Shown: positions 42,918 through 52,452, counted from the stretch's first letter. The stretch is 64,000 bases of DNA from Methanocorpusculum labreanum Z (GCF_000015765.1 NC_008942.1:1317921-1381920); one strand, 5' to 3'. Translations and numbers: made by a program. The notes: generated by a model not told the origin, from the letters alone.

Positions 42918-43655
42918 ATGTCAGTTCAGGTAACGGGAATTTCCGGAATCCCGCTCATTCAGAAAGGCGATGATCTCCCGGCAATAATCTGCAGAAATAC
43001 CACGTTCGAAGACGAGGATATCCTTTGTATAGCATCAACGATCGTTTCGAAAGCAAAAGGGTATACCCGCGCTCTCGCAGATATCACCCCTTCGCCGGAT
43101 GCCCTGCGGATCTCCGGCCTCACCAAAGAAGACCCCCGGTTCATCCAGGCGATCCTTGATTCATCCACCGAGATCATCCAGGAGTATCCGTTTATCCTCT
43201 CCGAAGTCCCCTGCGGCCACGTAGGTGTGCGCGCCGGTGTGGACAATAGTAATATAGAAGGCGAAAATATCATCATCCTTCCAAAAGACCCCTCGGCCGA
43301 GTGCAGAGAAATACGTGACTCAATAAAAAAGATCACGGGAAAGAATGTCGGCGTCATCGTGACCGACACCTGCGGCAGGGCATTTCGCCGCGGTCAGTGC
43401 GGAAACGCTATCGGCTGGGCAGGCATGACCGCGATCCGTGACTTTAGAGGCGACCACGATCTGTTCGGTCTGGAACTCGAAATCACGGAAGAAGCGGTCG
43501 TCGATGAGATCGCCGCCTTCTCCAACTTCATTATGGGGGAGAGCAACAACGGGATCCCGGCCGTGAAATTTTCCGGCTGCGGTACCTGGAAAGGCCACGA
43601 CTCGCTCTACTTCACCAAAGAAGAAGACCTGATCAGAAAGGCTATGAAACGATAA
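42918..43655 (+). CDS. cofE: Coenzyme F420-0:L-glutamate ligase
   Basis: 245 residues. Adds glutamate(s) to F420-0 with GTP, completing the F420 tail. Family motifs: ISGIPLIQKGDDL, EDILCIASTIVSKAKGY, VPCGHVGVRAGVDNSNIEG, VIVTDTCGRAFRRGQCGNAIG and GESNNGIPAVKF. First gene of a unit with the HisA-like protein and tmk, the next gene starting directly after its stop. Confidence 0.97.
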   Translation: MSVQVTGISGIPLIQKGDDLPAIICRNTTFEDEDILCIASTIVSKAKGYTRALADITPSPDALRISGLTKEDPRFIQAILDSSTEIIQEYPFILSEVPCGHVGVRAGVDNSNIEGENIIILPKDPSAECREIRDSIKKITGKNVGVIVTDTCGRAFRRGQCGNAIGWAGMTAIRDFRGDHDLFGLELEITEEAVVDEIAAFSNFIMGESNNGIPAVKFSGCGTWKGHDSLYFTKEEDLIRKAMKR

Positions 43656-44321
43656 ATGAAGGTCATTCTCGCAATGGACCTGATGGACGGGTATGTCGTC
43701 CACGGGAAAAGCGGCAACCGGGATCATTACAAGCCCCTGACCTGGGGGCTTTCCCCCTCGGCCGAGCCGCTGTCGTATCTTTCGGTGATGAAGCCGAAGT
43801 ACGCATACGTGGCCGATCTTGACCGGATCGGGATGTGCGGCGATCACACCGAGACGATCCTGCGACTCGCATCGATTCCGGAGAAGCTCTGGGTCGACAG
43901 GGGATGCAGTATCCCGGAGGAGTATCTCCCGGGGGTTGCGAACATCATCGGGACGGAAACGGCTGATGCCCCCTTCGAAGAGTTCACCGGCGGATATCTC
44001 AGTGTCGATGTAAAGGACGGAAAGGTCATCCCCGACGGGCTTGACCCGGTCGAGGTGATCCGCGAGGCCGACAAATACGCCTTTGACGGGATCATTCTCC
44101 TAAACATCTCCTCGGTCGGTACCGAATCCGGGATCGATCTGGATTTTGCAAAGCGGATCAGGGCGGCAACGAAAAAACCGCTCCTCTACGGAGGAGGGGT
44201 GAACACGCTGGATGATCTTCGCACCCTCTGCGATGCGGGGTATGACGGCGTGATCATCTCGACTTCCGTTCACAAAGGAAAGATCCCGGTGGAAATCGTG
44301 CAGGAGGGAACATTTTGCTGA
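43656..44321 (+). CDS. HisA/HisF-related TIM-barrel protein
   Basis: 221 residues. Beta-barrel start KVILAMDLMDGYVVHGKSGNRDHYKPL and phosphate-binding LLYGGGVNTLDDLRTL ... GYDGVIISTSVHKG resemble the HisA-related archaeal family COG1411. Distance from true HisA and its location between cofE and tmk argue for a cofactor role, but no reaction is established. Overlaps tmk by 7 nt. Confidence 0.8.
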   Translation: MKVILAMDLMDGYVVHGKSGNRDHYKPLTWGLSPSAEPLSYLSVMKPKYAYVADLDRIGMCGDHTETILRLASIPEKLWVDRGCSIPEEYLPGVANIIGTETADAPFEEFTGGYLSVDVKDGKVIPDGLDPVEVIREADKYAFDGIILLNISSVGTESGIDLDFAKRIRAATKKPLLYGGGVNTLDDLRTLCDAGYDGVIISTSVHKGKIPVEIVQEGTFC

Positions 44322-44911
44322 TCACTCTTGAGGGAATCGACGGAGCGGGAAAATCCACGCTCTATGAAGGTCTCAAAACACGGCTCCAGGATCTCGAACC
44401 GGTGTTCACCAAAGAACCGGGCAGCCCTCTCGTGAATTCGGCGGTCCGTCGTGAGATCGGGGCGAACAGGGATCCGTTCGCGGAGGCCACGCTTTTTGTT
44501 GCCGACCATGCAGCACATCTTGCTCAGGTCGTGCTTCCGGCGCTCGAAGAAAAGAAACTGGTCATCTCGGACCGTTACTCCGACAGCAGGTTTGCCTACC
44601 AGCAGGTCTCGCTCATCGGGATCGTGCCAGATCCAAAAGCATGGCTCACCGCGGTACATGCAGGCTGGTCGGTCCGTCCGGACCTGACGATCCTTCTTTT
44701 GATCTCTCCCGAAACGGCGATGAACCGGCTTCACGAGAGACCGGGAAAGGAGCACTTCGAGGACCCGGCGTTTCTCGAGGAAGTCCAGAAAAAATATCTT
44801 GAACGGGTAACCGAGGACCCCGAACGCTTCCTTCTGATCGACGCCGCCCAGGAGCCGGAAACGATCCTTGACTTCGTCGAGAAGAGCATTCGGGCACTTC
44901 CCCGACAGTGA
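44315..44911 (+). CDS. tmk: Thymidylate kinase
   Basis: 198 residues. Phosphorylates dTMP to dTDP. P-loop EGIDGAGKST (6-15), DRY motif SDRYSDSRFAYQQ, and lid region RPGKEHFEDPAF. The start is a TTG at 44315 with GGAGGG 7 nt upstream, overlapping the HisA-like stop; no ATG fits as well. Confidence 0.95.
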   Translation: MLITLEGIDGAGKSTLYEGLKTRLQDLEPVFTKEPGSPLVNSAVRREIGANRDPFAEATLFVADHAAHLAQVVLPALEEKKLVISDRYSDSRFAYQQVSLIGIVPDPKAWLTAVHAGWSVRPDLTILLLISPETAMNRLHERPGKEHFEDPAFLEEVQKKYLERVTEDPERFLLIDAAQEPETILDFVEKSIRALPRQ

Positions 44912-44950
44912 CCTTTTTTCCATACGAAAGCTGATAAGAGTACAGGACGT

Positions 44951-45724
44951 ATGTATCCCCACATGTCGGGTTTCTTTTCCGTTTACGGGATTTCCACAGG
45001 ACTGCTCGTATCCGGCGACGATATAATTGACCGGGTCATCAGTTCTCTGAAAGACACCGAGGCTAAATCAATAGAAAACGGCGACATTCTGCTTTTTGCC
45101 GAGTCGCCGCTCTCCACCACCGAAGGCCGCAATATCAGGCTGGACGACATAACACCGTCTGCCGAGGCATACCGGCTTTCGGAGAAGTATCATCTCGACG
45201 CCCGGCTTGCCGAGGTCGTCATCCAGGAAAGCGATACGATCGTCGGCGGTGTCCCGGGATACCTCCTTGCCGGAAAATGGGACCTTATCCTCCCGAACGC
45301 CGGCGTGGACGAGTCGAACGCCCCGGACGGGTGGGTCACCCGCCTCCCGGCAGATCCGGAAGCAAGCGCCAAACGACTGCGTGACGAGATCAGGGAACGC
45401 ACCGGAAAAGATACCGCGGTCATCATCATCGATTCACGGACCCATTCGATGCGCCTTGGGGTATCGGGGGTCGCCATCGGCTGCTCCGGGATCCAGCCGA
45501 TTTCGGACGAGCGGGGAAAACCAGACCTTTACGGAAACAAACTGCAGGTCACAAGAAGGGCGATCGCCGACTCTCTCGCCTCGACCGCCGAACTTCTGAT
45601 GGGAGAGGCCTCCGAGGGGGTCCCGGTCGTTCTTGTACGCGGATACCCGTACATCAGATGCGAAAACTGCAGAATAGAAACGATACCCGCCGAAGAGGAT
45701 CTCTTCCTCAATCTCGGCAAATAA
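44951..45724 (+). CDS. Second CofE-like ligase (paralogue)
   Basis: 257 residues. The CofE fold is clear (ENGDILLFAESPLSTTEGR; GVPGYLLAGKWDLILPNAGVDESNAPDG; VIIIDSRTHSMRLGVSGVAIGCSGI; GEASEGVPVVLVRG) but the active-site region differs from the real CofE at 42918: D-T-C-G-R-A-F-R becomes D-S-R-T-H-S-M-R, and CGHVGVRAG becomes LILPNAG. It may add glutamate to another cofactor or act as an unknown amide ligase. Starts 39 nt after tmk. Confidence 0.82.
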   Translation: MYPHMSGFFSVYGISTGLLVSGDDIIDRVISSLKDTEAKSIENGDILLFAESPLSTTEGRNIRLDDITPSAEAYRLSEKYHLDARLAEVVIQESDTIVGGVPGYLLAGKWDLILPNAGVDESNAPDGWVTRLPADPEASAKRLRDEIRERTGKDTAVIIIDSRTHSMRLGVSGVAIGCSGIQPISDERGKPDLYGNKLQVTRRAIADSLASTAELLMGEASEGVPVVLVRGYPYIRCENCRIETIPAEEDLFLNLGK

Positions 45725-45751
45725 TTTTTTTGTAAATTTGGTAAAAAAAAG
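45725..45751. terminator. Bidirectional oligo-T/oligo-A termination region
   Basis: Between the convergent CofE-like and prefoldin genes, T7 on the plus strand (45726-45732) serves the left gene and A8 (T8 on the minus strand) near 45743-45750 serves the right one. Confidence 0.5.
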
Positions 45752-46129
45752 TTACTGGGCAGCAGGGACGCCGCCGCTGATTGCTTCCTGGATCTGCTTC
45801 TGGAGCTGCGCTGCTTTGGTGGTCATTGCCTTCTCCTGCTTGTCGAGAGAACCGATGCGGAGTTCAAGGGAGTCGACCTTCTCTTCGAGTTCCGCTTTGA
45901 CGGCAGCCTTCTGTTTCTGGATCAGAATGGATCCAATCGCCGAGTAGATCACGGAATCGTCTGCCGCGGCCTCGATCTCTTCAAGAGCACGCTTCGTTTC
46001 ACGGAGCGTCATCTCATACTGCATTTTCTGGGACGATACCTGCTGAAGCTGCTGCTGGATCTGCTGGAACATTCCAAGCTGCTGCTGGATCTGCGGCGGG
46101 ATTCCCGCCGCCTGCTGGGGTGCTGTCAT
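45752..46129 (-). CDS. pfdB: Prefoldin subunit beta
   Basis: 125 residues. Two coiled-coil helices joined by a beta hairpin (DDSVIYSAIGSILIQKQ) are typical of prefoldin beta. The Gln-rich N-terminus PPQIQQQLGMFQQIQQQLQQV is family-specific. The hexamer delivers unfolded proteins to the group II chaperonin. Last gene of the L37Ae-Rpo12-Brix-Pcc1 operon. Confidence 0.96.
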   Translation of the reverse strand: MTAPQQAAGIPPQIQQQLGMFQQIQQQLQQVSSQKMQYEMTLRETKRALEEIEAAADDSVIYSAIGSILIQKQKAAVKAELEEKVDSLELRIGSLDKQEKAMTTKAAQLQKQIQEAISGGVPAAQ

Positions 46130-46132
46130 TTT

Positions 46133-46363
46133 TTACAACTCCAATACTTCGTGGGATACATTAACCAACCGCAGCCACATATTGAGGGACGCACGAAGAG
46201 ACGCCGCATCCTCCGCTTCCACCTGGAGTGTCACGGAAGAGTCGCCGCAGGTGAGCCGCACGTTGGATTTTTCCCCCGGATCGCTGACGGTTTCCGGGGC
46301 GAGAACTTCATACAGTTTTGCTGCAAACGGGGTTTCAAAGACAAAACATGCTGCGTGGTTCAT
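46133..46363 (-). CDS. pcc1: KEOPS complex subunit Pcc1
   Basis: 76 residues from ATG 46363 ([21 protein letters not shown]). The short alpha/beta fold with LRASLNMWLRLVNVSHEVLEL at the C-terminus is the Pcc1/CTAG signature. KEOPS makes t6A37 in tRNA. It overlaps the Brix gene by 4 nt. The alternative start at 46405 would overlap more. Confidence 0.9.
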   Translation of the reverse strand: MNHAACFVFETPFAAKLYEVLAPETVSDPGEKSNVRLTCGDSSVTLQVEAEDAASLRASLNMWLRLVNVSHEVLEL

Positions 46364-46761
46364 ACCATGACCTGCAGGACATACTGCCTTTTCTGGGTGC
46401 CGCAAAAAACGATAGGACCGTCGGCGTTCTCATCATAGGTGATGGGAACATGCGGCGAAAGGTAATCGAACAACTCCTTTTCCCGGGTGAAAAACCCTTT
46501 GGCAAAGATGCCGGTACGTTCGGATTCGGTGACCTTGGTTATCAGCATGGAAAAGACGAGAGAGTCGTTGACCATCAGATCGAAGACGGGACCTTGCCGT
46601 TTTGAACCCGACAGAAAAATAACGCGGGGGTCATCCCCCCCTATATCATGAACTCCAGCTTTCCCGCGCTGAACAAACGGAAAGTCCAGAGCAAAGGCGA
46701 TCTCCTTTGCCAGTTTGCGGACTTCCGGAGCCGGTTTGCGCGATGAAGTTACAATTGTCAT
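46360..46761 (-). CDS. Brix-domain ribosome biogenesis protein
   Basis: 133 residues. [33 protein letters not shown] and PRVIFLSG... [17 protein letters not shown] match archaeal Brix proteins (Imp4/Rpf1-like), which assist rRNA assembly. Overlaps rpoP by 4 nt and pcc1 by 4 nt. Confidence 0.93.
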   Translation of the reverse strand: MTIVTSSRKPAPEVRKLAKEIAFALDFPFVQRGKAGVHDIGGDDPRVIFLSGSKRQGPVFDLMVNDSLVFSMLITKVTESERTGIFAKGFFTREKELFDYLSPHVPITYDENADGPIVFCGTQKRQYVLQVMV

Positions 46762-46889
46762 CTGGCTTTCAGTTCTTTCGTGCCGGCTCCGCGGGCCTTG
46801 AAAAGAATACGGTGACCGCAGTAGGGGCAGCGGATGTTCGTACCGATCTCAACCAACTGTTTACAGCGGGCGCACTTATAAGCAACCAT
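46758..46889 (-). CDS. rpoP: DNA-directed RNA polymerase subunit P (Rpo12)
   Basis: 43 residues: [15 protein letters not shown] then [22 protein letters not shown], the CxxC...CxxC zinc ribbon of Rpo12/Rpb12. ATG 46889 is 4 nt after the L37Ae stop. The reading frame is open further upstream but homology starts here. Confidence 0.96.
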   Translation of the reverse strand: MVAYKCARCKQLVEIGTNIRCPYCGHRILFKARGAGTKELKAR

Positions 46890-46893
46890 TGGG

Positions 46894-47178
46894 TTATACT
46901 CCTTTGGTCTCGATAGTACGAAGAACGACCTTGAGGCCGGGGGTCTGCGGGACGTAGGCGCCGCCTGCGTATTTGTATCCGCATTTTCTGCATTCCCAGA
47001 TGCCGGTTCCGACACGCTTTACAGCGATCGTATCGCACATCGGGCACAGGTGCTTCGCGCGGGAGATCTTCTCGCTCTCATTGACCATCTTACGGCAGAA
47101 ACGGCCGTATCTCGGACCAAAGCGTCCGGCGCTGCCGGTGACGCGTCCTTTTGCAACATGTTTACTCTTGGATGCCAT
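46894..47178 (-). CDS. rpl37ae: 50S ribosomal protein L37Ae
   Basis: 94 residues. The zinc finger [31 protein letters not shown] and the N-terminal RFGPRYGR identify L37Ae. GGAGGAAT lies 7 nt before the ATG. In most archaea rrp42 precedes this gene; here the SBDS gene does. Confidence 0.97.
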   Translation of the reverse strand: MASKSKHVAKGRVTGSAGRFGPRYGRFCRKMVNESEKISRAKHLCPMCDTIAVKRVGTGIWECRKCGYKYAGGAYVPQTPGLKVVLRTIETKGV

Positions 47179-47237
47179 TTTTTATTCCTCCAGAAATATC
47201 TAGTAATATTCGTTCTTAGTTGTTTTAATAGTATGCG

Positions 47238-47939
47238 TTACTCAAGTATCTTGAGCTGAGCATCGCCTTTCGCCGCAGCGTTCGCCAGATTGAAGAACTC
47301 TTCCTGCATGCCGGCAGGGATCGTCACGACGCAGATCCAGGACCCGTCGTTCTGCCACTCGTTTTTATCCATAGTGACATACGCCGCGCCCGAGATGGCC
47401 GCATACGCTCTGGCTGCAAAGTCCATCGGGAATTTGGCGGCGATACGCCGTTCCTCGAACCGGATCGGAAGGATCGGGCGGAGCGCTTTTACGGCCTCCT
47501 TGACCAGATCGTCCACGGACTTGAAGGGATCGTAGTTTATGCGGACCTGATCCAGCGCCATCTCGATACGCATGACGGGATGCGGCAGACCGGTCTGCGG
47601 GTTCACGGCGTTTCGTGCGATGAAGGTGATGACGCGTCTGCGTTTTTCTTCAATCAGGTGACGGCGCTGCTCGGTCGTCAGATGGATTTCGCCTTTGAGA
47701 ATGATATGTTTTGCGATCTCAGTAAAATCGGTGGTCTTGAACGCTTTGATCAGATCTTCGTCCGGGGACTTGTCTCCGCGCGAAGCGTTCTCGTATACAT
47801 ACATTGCTGCAACAACATCTTCGATGTCGAGATCCTCGCCGTGCCTCATTTTGTCGGCAAGTTCGGGATCAACCAACAGTTCAAATTTCAGCCCGTGTGT
47901 CTCCAGACGGGCGGTTACTGCATCATCAAGGGAAATCAT
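47238..47939 (-). CDS. Ribosome maturation protein SBDS
   Basis: 233 residues. The three-domain SBDS family (Shwachman-Bodian-Diamond syndrome protein) releases the anti-association factor aIF6 from the large ribosomal subunit. Motifs: TARLETHGLKFELLVDPELA, GEIHLTTEQRRHLIEEKRRRVITFIARNAVNPQTGLPHP, and a C-terminal RRM-like fold. 8 nt after psmA. Followed by L37Ae, not by the exosome genes usually found here. Confidence 0.97.
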   Translation of the reverse strand: MISLDDAVTARLETHGLKFELLVDPELADKMRHGEDLDIEDVVAAMYVYENASRGDKSPDEDLIKAFKTTDFTEIAKHIILKGEIHLTTEQRRHLIEEKRRRVITFIARNAVNPQTGLPHPVMRIEMALDQVRINYDPFKSVDDLVKEAVKALRPILPIRFEERRIAAKFPMDFAARAYAAISGAAYVTMDKNEWQNDGSWICVVTIPAGMQEEFFNLANAAAKGDAQLKILE

Positions 47940-47947
47940 AGATTAAC

Positions 47948-48766
47948 TCACTCCTTTTTCGCAGGAGTCGTCTTGGAAAATTTGGCAACAGCTGCCTTTA
48001 CTTCATCCACATTCAGTTTTCTAAATGCGATGGTCGATATTTTTGTTCCGTTCGCGGTCTCGCTCTCCTTTTTGGAGGAGTGTTTCTTGGAATACTCGCC
48101 TGCTATACCGATCTCGACGGTGTTCATATCGAACTTGCCTTCGGTCGCGGTGTGCAGGGCTTTAAGGCCAAGCAGGACGGCTTCTTCTGCCGAGCAGGTT
48201 TCTTTGTACTCCTGTTCGAAGAGTTTGATGACGGCAGGTCTGCCGATACCAATACCGGTGGCGGAGTACTCGAGAAGGGTTCCTGAGGGATCGGTCTCGA
48301 AGAGATGATACTTTGTACCGGTCGGTGACGACTCGGCACCGGCGATCAGAAGCGCCGTACCGTAAGGGCGTGCCCCGCCGAACAGGGTGTAGCTCTGCAT
48401 GTGGTCGCAGAGTTTCTTTGCCAGCGTCTCCACATCGACCGGTTCGCCGTAGCTTACCCGGTTGATCTGAGCCTCGATCCGGGCACGGTCGACAAGGATC
48501 CGGGCATCGCCGACAAGGCCGGAGGAGGCGACACCGATGTGTTCGTCGATCCGAAAGATCTTCTCGATCGACGATGGTTCCAGAAGACGGGAGTTGACCC
48601 GTTTGTCAACGAGAAGTACGACTCCCGTCTTACATTTGATACCAACCGCGGTCGTTCCCCGTTTTACCGCTTCACGTGCATATTCAACCTGATACAGACG
48701 TCCGTCGGGGGAGAACATCGTGATGGCACGATCGTACCCGCCCATTTGATATTGTTGTGGCTGCAT
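47948..48766 (-). CDS. psmA: 20S proteasome subunit alpha
   Basis: 272 residues. Ntn fold alpha subunit with the N-terminal gating helix GGYDRAITMFSPDGRLYQVEYAREAVKRG and RPYGTALLIAG. Forms the outer seven-membered rings of the proteasome; the beta subunit gene is elsewhere. Starts 2 nt after rnp2 (pop5). A longer C-terminal tail (KKHSSKKESETANGTKIS...) is charged and probably flexible. Confidence 0.97.
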   Translation of the reverse strand: MQPQQYQMGGYDRAITMFSPDGRLYQVEYAREAVKRGTTAVGIKCKTGVVLLVDKRVNSRLLEPSSIEKIFRIDEHIGVASSGLVGDARILVDRARIEAQINRVSYGEPVDVETLAKKLCDHMQSYTLFGGARPYGTALLIAGAESSPTGTKYHLFETDPSGTLLEYSATGIGIGRPAVIKLFEQEYKETCSAEEAVLLGLKALHTATEGKFDMNTVEIGIAGEYSKKHSSKKESETANGTKISTIAFRKLNVDEVKAAVAKFSKTTPAKKE

Positions 48767-48768
48767 TG

Positions 48769-49212
48769 TTACTCCTTAATTATATCATCTCTAGTTAGAT
48801 ATCTATGCCCATTCTCTTTTGAGAGATTATTAACCTTCTTACCTGCGCACAAATACCCCGGATATGTGGTGTCGTCGATGCTTTCGGGGATCACCTTCTT
48901 TTTTAAAGAAAGGATCGTGCCGGATGTAGCGAGCGACCGAAATGACGCAGGTTCTCCGCAGACTTTGGTGACAACGGCCAAAGCGGCGATGAGGGACTGT
49001 TCGTATCCGCGGGTACATCTGGCGATCGCATACTCGCCCTCCGACCAGACGACGGCCGGGTGCATTTTTGCCGCCCCGGCGTCACCGAAAAGTGCGGAGA
49101 CCGAATCCGCCATGGACCGGTACACCTCTTTTTGGGTCGGGTTCACCAGGGTGATGATGCGAAACAGGACGTAGCGCCGGTTTTCGCGAAGGGTCGGCGG
49201 AAGAACGCTCAT
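48769..49212 (-). CDS. rnp2: RNase P protein component 2 (Pop5)
   Basis: 147 residues. LPPTLRENRRYVLFRII at the start and WSEGEYAIARCTRGYEQSLIAAL match archaeal Pop5/Rnp2, which activates the RNase P catalytic RNA with Rpp30. It overlaps the rnp3 gene by 4 nt. The C-terminal region is about 25 residues longer than usual. Confidence 0.92.
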   Translation of the reverse strand: MSVLPPTLRENRRYVLFRIITLVNPTQKEVYRSMADSVSALFGDAGAAKMHPAVVWSEGEYAIARCTRGYEQSLIAALAVVTKVCGEPASFRSLATSGTILSLKKKVIPESIDDTTYPGYLCAGKKVNNLSKENGHRYLTRDDIIKE

Positions 49213-49853
49213 GATTTCTCCTCCACGATCTCGACCGTCTTTTTCGGATAGAGGATTCCGTCAAGGGAGGAAAGAGCGGCGTTCGTCTCTTCCTTCGTCA
49301 TGCCGAAGAGGGCGACTAGCGCAGTGACCTCCTGGATGTTTCTCTGCCCAAGACTATCGGATGCACCGCTGGCCAAAAGAAGCGGGAAACGGTACTTCCG
49401 ATGGAAGGCGAGGATCTCGGCATACCGGGAAAGAGCCGCCCGCCGGGTCTTTGGATCGATGATCCGGGAAAGGTCGAGAACGACTCCGGTGTTCTGCTGC
49501 GCCGCCATCTTTGCCGTGATGTGATCGAATCCTCCTTTTGGAAGGTCCGCAATGCCGGTCAGAAGATGTACGCCTTTTGTGGTGATCGCCGTACGATTGA
49601 AACCGTTTTCGCCGGCCTGCACGAACACGACCGTCCCCGCAGGAGTTTTTCTGACGGCATCGAGGAATGCCTTTCCGGTCACTCTGCCGATCATTTTTCC
49701 TTTCAGGATCGAAACGCCGGCATACTCGGAGATGTCCTCTGAGGAATCACAGGCAATGATCCGGGAAAAACCGCAGGAAGCGGCGGTCAGAGCAAAGCGA
49801 CGAAGCGTGGTGTTTGACGAGTCATTCGCATACACGCATGCGTCTGTTATCAT
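49209..49853 (-). CDS. rnp3: RNase P protein component 3 (Rpp30)
   Basis: 214 residues, TIM-barrel Rpp30: TDACVYANDSSNTTLRRFALTAASCGFSRIIAC, LPKGGFDHITAKMAAQQNTGVVLDLS, and LLLASGASDSLGQRNIQEVTALVALFGM. Pairs with Pop5. Lies between L15e and Pop5 as in other euryarchaea. Confidence 0.94.
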   Translation of the reverse strand: MITDACVYANDSSNTTLRRFALTAASCGFSRIIACDSSEDISEYAGVSILKGKMIGRVTGKAFLDAVRKTPAGTVVFVQAGENGFNRTAITTKGVHLLTGIADLPKGGFDHITAKMAAQQNTGVVLDLSRIIDPKTRRAALSRYAEILAFHRKYRFPLLLASGASDSLGQRNIQEVTALVALFGMTKEETNAALSSLDGILYPKKTVEIVEEKS

Positions 49854-49876
49854 AATGAGAAAAAATGAGAACCGGG

Positions 49877-50461
49877 TTATTTACCCTGATTCTTGTGGGA
49901 GGTAAGGCTTGGCCGGCACTTTTCAGTTCCGGTTCCGCGGTTGTGGAGACCGCGTGCCCTTCTTCCGGCGGAAGTCTTTCCACGGAACACACGTCCACGG
50001 GTGTCTGCGACCCATGCAAGGTTCTTGTCGGCGAGAACAGACGGGCTGTTTCTGTCAACAAGGATAACCTCGTAGTACTTGCTCTTTCCGTCCTGACCTA
50101 CCCAGTAGGAGTTTAAAACTTCCATGTTCGGGTAGCGGGTTGCGGCGCGCTCTTCTGCGATGGACTGCAGGTTCTTGCCGGGGGTTGCTTTGCGCATTCC
50201 CATACGGTTGGTTCTGCGTCCGCGGATGTATCTCGATTTTCTGCGGCCACCACGGCGGATGGATGCGCGAACAACGATGATGCCCTGTTTTGCTTTATAT
50301 CCGAGCTCCCGTGCTCTGTCGATACGGGTCGGGCGCTCAAGCCGAACAACGGCACCCTGACGGCGCCAGGTCTGCATTCTCTCCCAGAGGAGCTTCTTTA
50401 CTCCGGACTCTGCGGGCTTTTTCCACGCGTCACGGACATATCCATACATTGATTTCGACAT
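49877..50461 (-). CDS. rpl15e: 50S ribosomal protein L15e
   Basis: 194 residues from ATG 50461 ([16 protein letters not shown]), preceded by GAGGTGA 8 nt upstream. [33 protein letters not shown] and the C-terminal [22 protein letters not shown] are typical of L15e. First gene of the L15e-Rpp30-Pop5-PsmA-SBDS unit. Confidence 0.97.
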   Translation of the reverse strand: MSKSMYGYVRDAWKKPAESGVKKLLWERMQTWRRQGAVVRLERPTRIDRARELGYKAKQGIIVVRASIRRGGRRKSRYIRGRRTNRMGMRKATPGKNLQSIAEERAATRYPNMEVLNSYWVGQDGKSKYYEVILVDRNSPSVLADKNLAWVADTRGRVFRGKTSAGRRARGLHNRGTGTEKCRPSLTSHKNQGK

Positions 50462-50563
50462 GTGTTGTTTCACCTCAGGTTCAGCCGTATCGGCTACATT
50501 CCTGTGATATACAGACCGCACCTTGATGCGGCTAGCTGTAAACTGTATATTATTGGAGCTATG

Positions 50564-50575
50564 TTGTATAAATAC
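50564..50575 (-). promoter_or_regulatory. Promoter of the L15e-proteasome operon
   Basis: GTATTTATACAA on the minus strand is a good TATA box about 105 nt before the L15e ATG, giving a leader of roughly 80 nt. A second weaker AATATACAG lies at about 50545-50552. Confidence 0.5.
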
Positions 50576-50597
50576 TCCGTGATGACCGAAGAGGTCT

Positions 50598-51074
50598 TCA
50601 CTCAGGAGTGCCCTTGATCTTCTCTATAACGGAGATCCCGTCGATACGGGTCACCGGATACTGGCCTGCCTCATCCTTTTCCGCGGACTTGACCATGTCC
50701 CAGATCGTCAGAAGGGAAAGCGACACGCCGGTCAGGGCCTCCATCTCGATGCCGGTCTTCCCGTAGGTCTTCACCCGGCAGAACGCTTCGATGTACTCGT
50801 CCGTCTGTTCAAACCAGATCGTTACCCCGCCGACCGGGAGTGGGTGGCACATCGGGATCAAAGCCCAGGTCTGTTTTACCGCAAGCGTCCCGGCAACCTG
50901 AGCGGTCGCAAGCACATTTCCTTTCAGGACCCGGCCTTCGGCGATGGCCGCAAGCGTCTCCGGCCGCAGATAGATCCGCCCTTTGGCGGTCGCTTCACGA
51001 GATACGTCGGGTTTTGGCGTCACATCCACCATGTGGACTTCGTTATTTTCATTCAGATGAGTAAAAACCGGCAT
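50598..51074 (-). CDS. moaC: Cyclic pyranopterin monophosphate synthase MoaC
   Basis: 158 residues. Second step of molybdopterin/tungstopterin cofactor synthesis (needed for formylmethanofuran and formate dehydrogenases). [31 protein letters not shown] and [31 protein letters not shown] carry the active-site residues. Starts 1 nt after the nnr stop. Confidence 0.96.
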   Translation of the reverse strand: MPVFTHLNENNEVHMVDVTPKPDVSREATAKGRIYLRPETLAAIAEGRVLKGNVLATAQVAGTLAVKQTWALIPMCHPLPVGGVTIWFEQTDEYIEAFCRVKTYGKTGIEMEALTGVSLSLLTIWDMVKSAEKDEAGQYPVTRIDGISVIEKIKGTPE

Positions 51075-51075
51075 C

Positions 51076-52452
51076 TTATTTCTCCTTATACACTATGTAT
51101 GCAAGGTGCCTCAGTAAATCGGTTGCGATTAGACCGTCCCCGGTGTCTTCATCGGCCAGCTCCCCGGCAAGTCCCGCGGCATGCACCGCGGCGCAGGCGG
51201 CCTCGAAGGCATCCATCCGGGCAAGAAGCCCGCCGCAGACACCGGAAAGAACATCGCCGGTTCCTCCCGTGGTCATGCCCGGAGCGCCGGACCGGTTGAA
51301 CTTCACCCGGGAACCGTCCGAAATCACATCGACCGCTCCTTTCAACAGAACCGTCCCGCCGGCACGCTTCGCGGCTTCACGGACGATGATCCCCCGCTCA
51401 CCGAGTTTCTCCGGCACGGGACAAAAGACCCGGGCAAACTCGCCTGCATGCGGCGTATAGATCGTCTGTTCCCGTGCTTTCGGCAGAGGATTACGCAGAA
51501 GATCGGCGTCCACCACCGCACGTTTCGCGGCTGAGACCACCTGCGAAGCCACCTCGAGACTTTCCGGATCGGCGCCGAGCCCGGGTCCGGCGATCACCAC
51601 ACCCGCGTTCTCTGCCAATGCAAGCAGACGGGTCAGATGTTCTTTGCCCACTTTGTTTCCCGGCAGTCTCTCAAGGATCAGATCGGGCATGAATCCGTCA
51701 ACGGGAGCCGCCACGCGGACGACATCCGCACCCGAACGAAGGGCGGCGGTCCCTGCAAGGAACGGCGCACCCTGATACGGCCCGCCGCCGATCACGAGCA
51801 CATAGCCCGCCCATCCCTTGTGCGCCCCGGCCGGCTTTTTCGGGACGGAAAGAAGGTCCCCCTTCCCGCAGAAAACCTCGGCGCCGAACGGAATCCCGAT
51901 ACTGTATACCTCGGCGCCCTCGGTTTTTGCGAGATGAAAAGCGATCACGCGGTCAGCCCGGCCGCCCGGCGTCGGCATATCGCAGGCGAGAACACGGCCT
52001 TTTGCCTCGTTCATCAGACCCACAAGGGAAGCATACGGTTCTTTCAGCGGCAGGGAAGCGCCGGTCCCAAGAAGGGCGTCCACGATAACATCGGCGGAGA
52101 AATCTTCGGCCGACCAGGAGGAAGCGAGTTCCACCGGGCAGCCGTCAAGGGAGGAAAACGCCGCCCGTGCCTCCGGCGTCTTCGGTTCACCGGTAAAGAT
52201 CACCTTTACCGAATACTCCTTTGCGAGATGACGGGCACAGACGAACCCGTCTCCCCCGTTATTTCCCGTTCCGCAGAGGATAAGAACGGAAGCGGGACAC
52301 TCAGATCGAACGGCGGCGGCGAGTACGGACCCGGCGCTTTCCATGCGCTGGGCTGCGGAGATTCCGTAATCATCCGCGTTATTATCAACAACCCGCATCG
52401 TCTCCGGCGAAACAACCCCGGACAACTCGAACTGAACCAGATCCCGCATCAT
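51076..52452 (-). CDS. nnr: Bifunctional NAD(P)H-hydrate epimerase / ADP-dependent dehydratase
   Basis: 458 residues. Repairs hydrated NAD(P)H. N-terminal epimerase domain: [39 protein letters not shown]-terminal ribokinase-like dehydratase: [41 protein letters not shown]. Divergent from the RecJ-like gene with 62 nt between. Followed directly by moaC. Confidence 0.95.
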   Translation of the reverse strand: MMRDLVQFELSGVVSPETMRVVDNNADDYGISAAQRMESAGSVLAAAVRSECPASVLILCGTGNNGGDGFVCARHLAKEYSVKVIFTGEPKTPEARAAFSSLDGCPVELASSWSAEDFSADVIVDALLGTGASLPLKEPYASLVGLMNEAKGRVLACDMPTPGGRADRVIAFHLAKTEGAEVYSIGIPFGAEVFCGKGDLLSVPKKPAGAHKGWAGYVLVIGGGPYQGAPFLAGTAALRSGADVVRVAAPVDGFMPDLILERLPGNKVGKEHLTRLLALAENAGVVIAGPGLGADPESLEVASQVVSAAKRAVVDADLLRNPLPKAREQTIYTPHAGEFARVFCPVPEKLGERGIIVREAAKRAGGTVLLKGAVDVISDGSRVKFNRSGAPGMTTGGTGDVLSGVCGGLLARMDAFEAACAAVHAAGLAGELADEDTGDGLIATDLLRHLAYIVYKEK

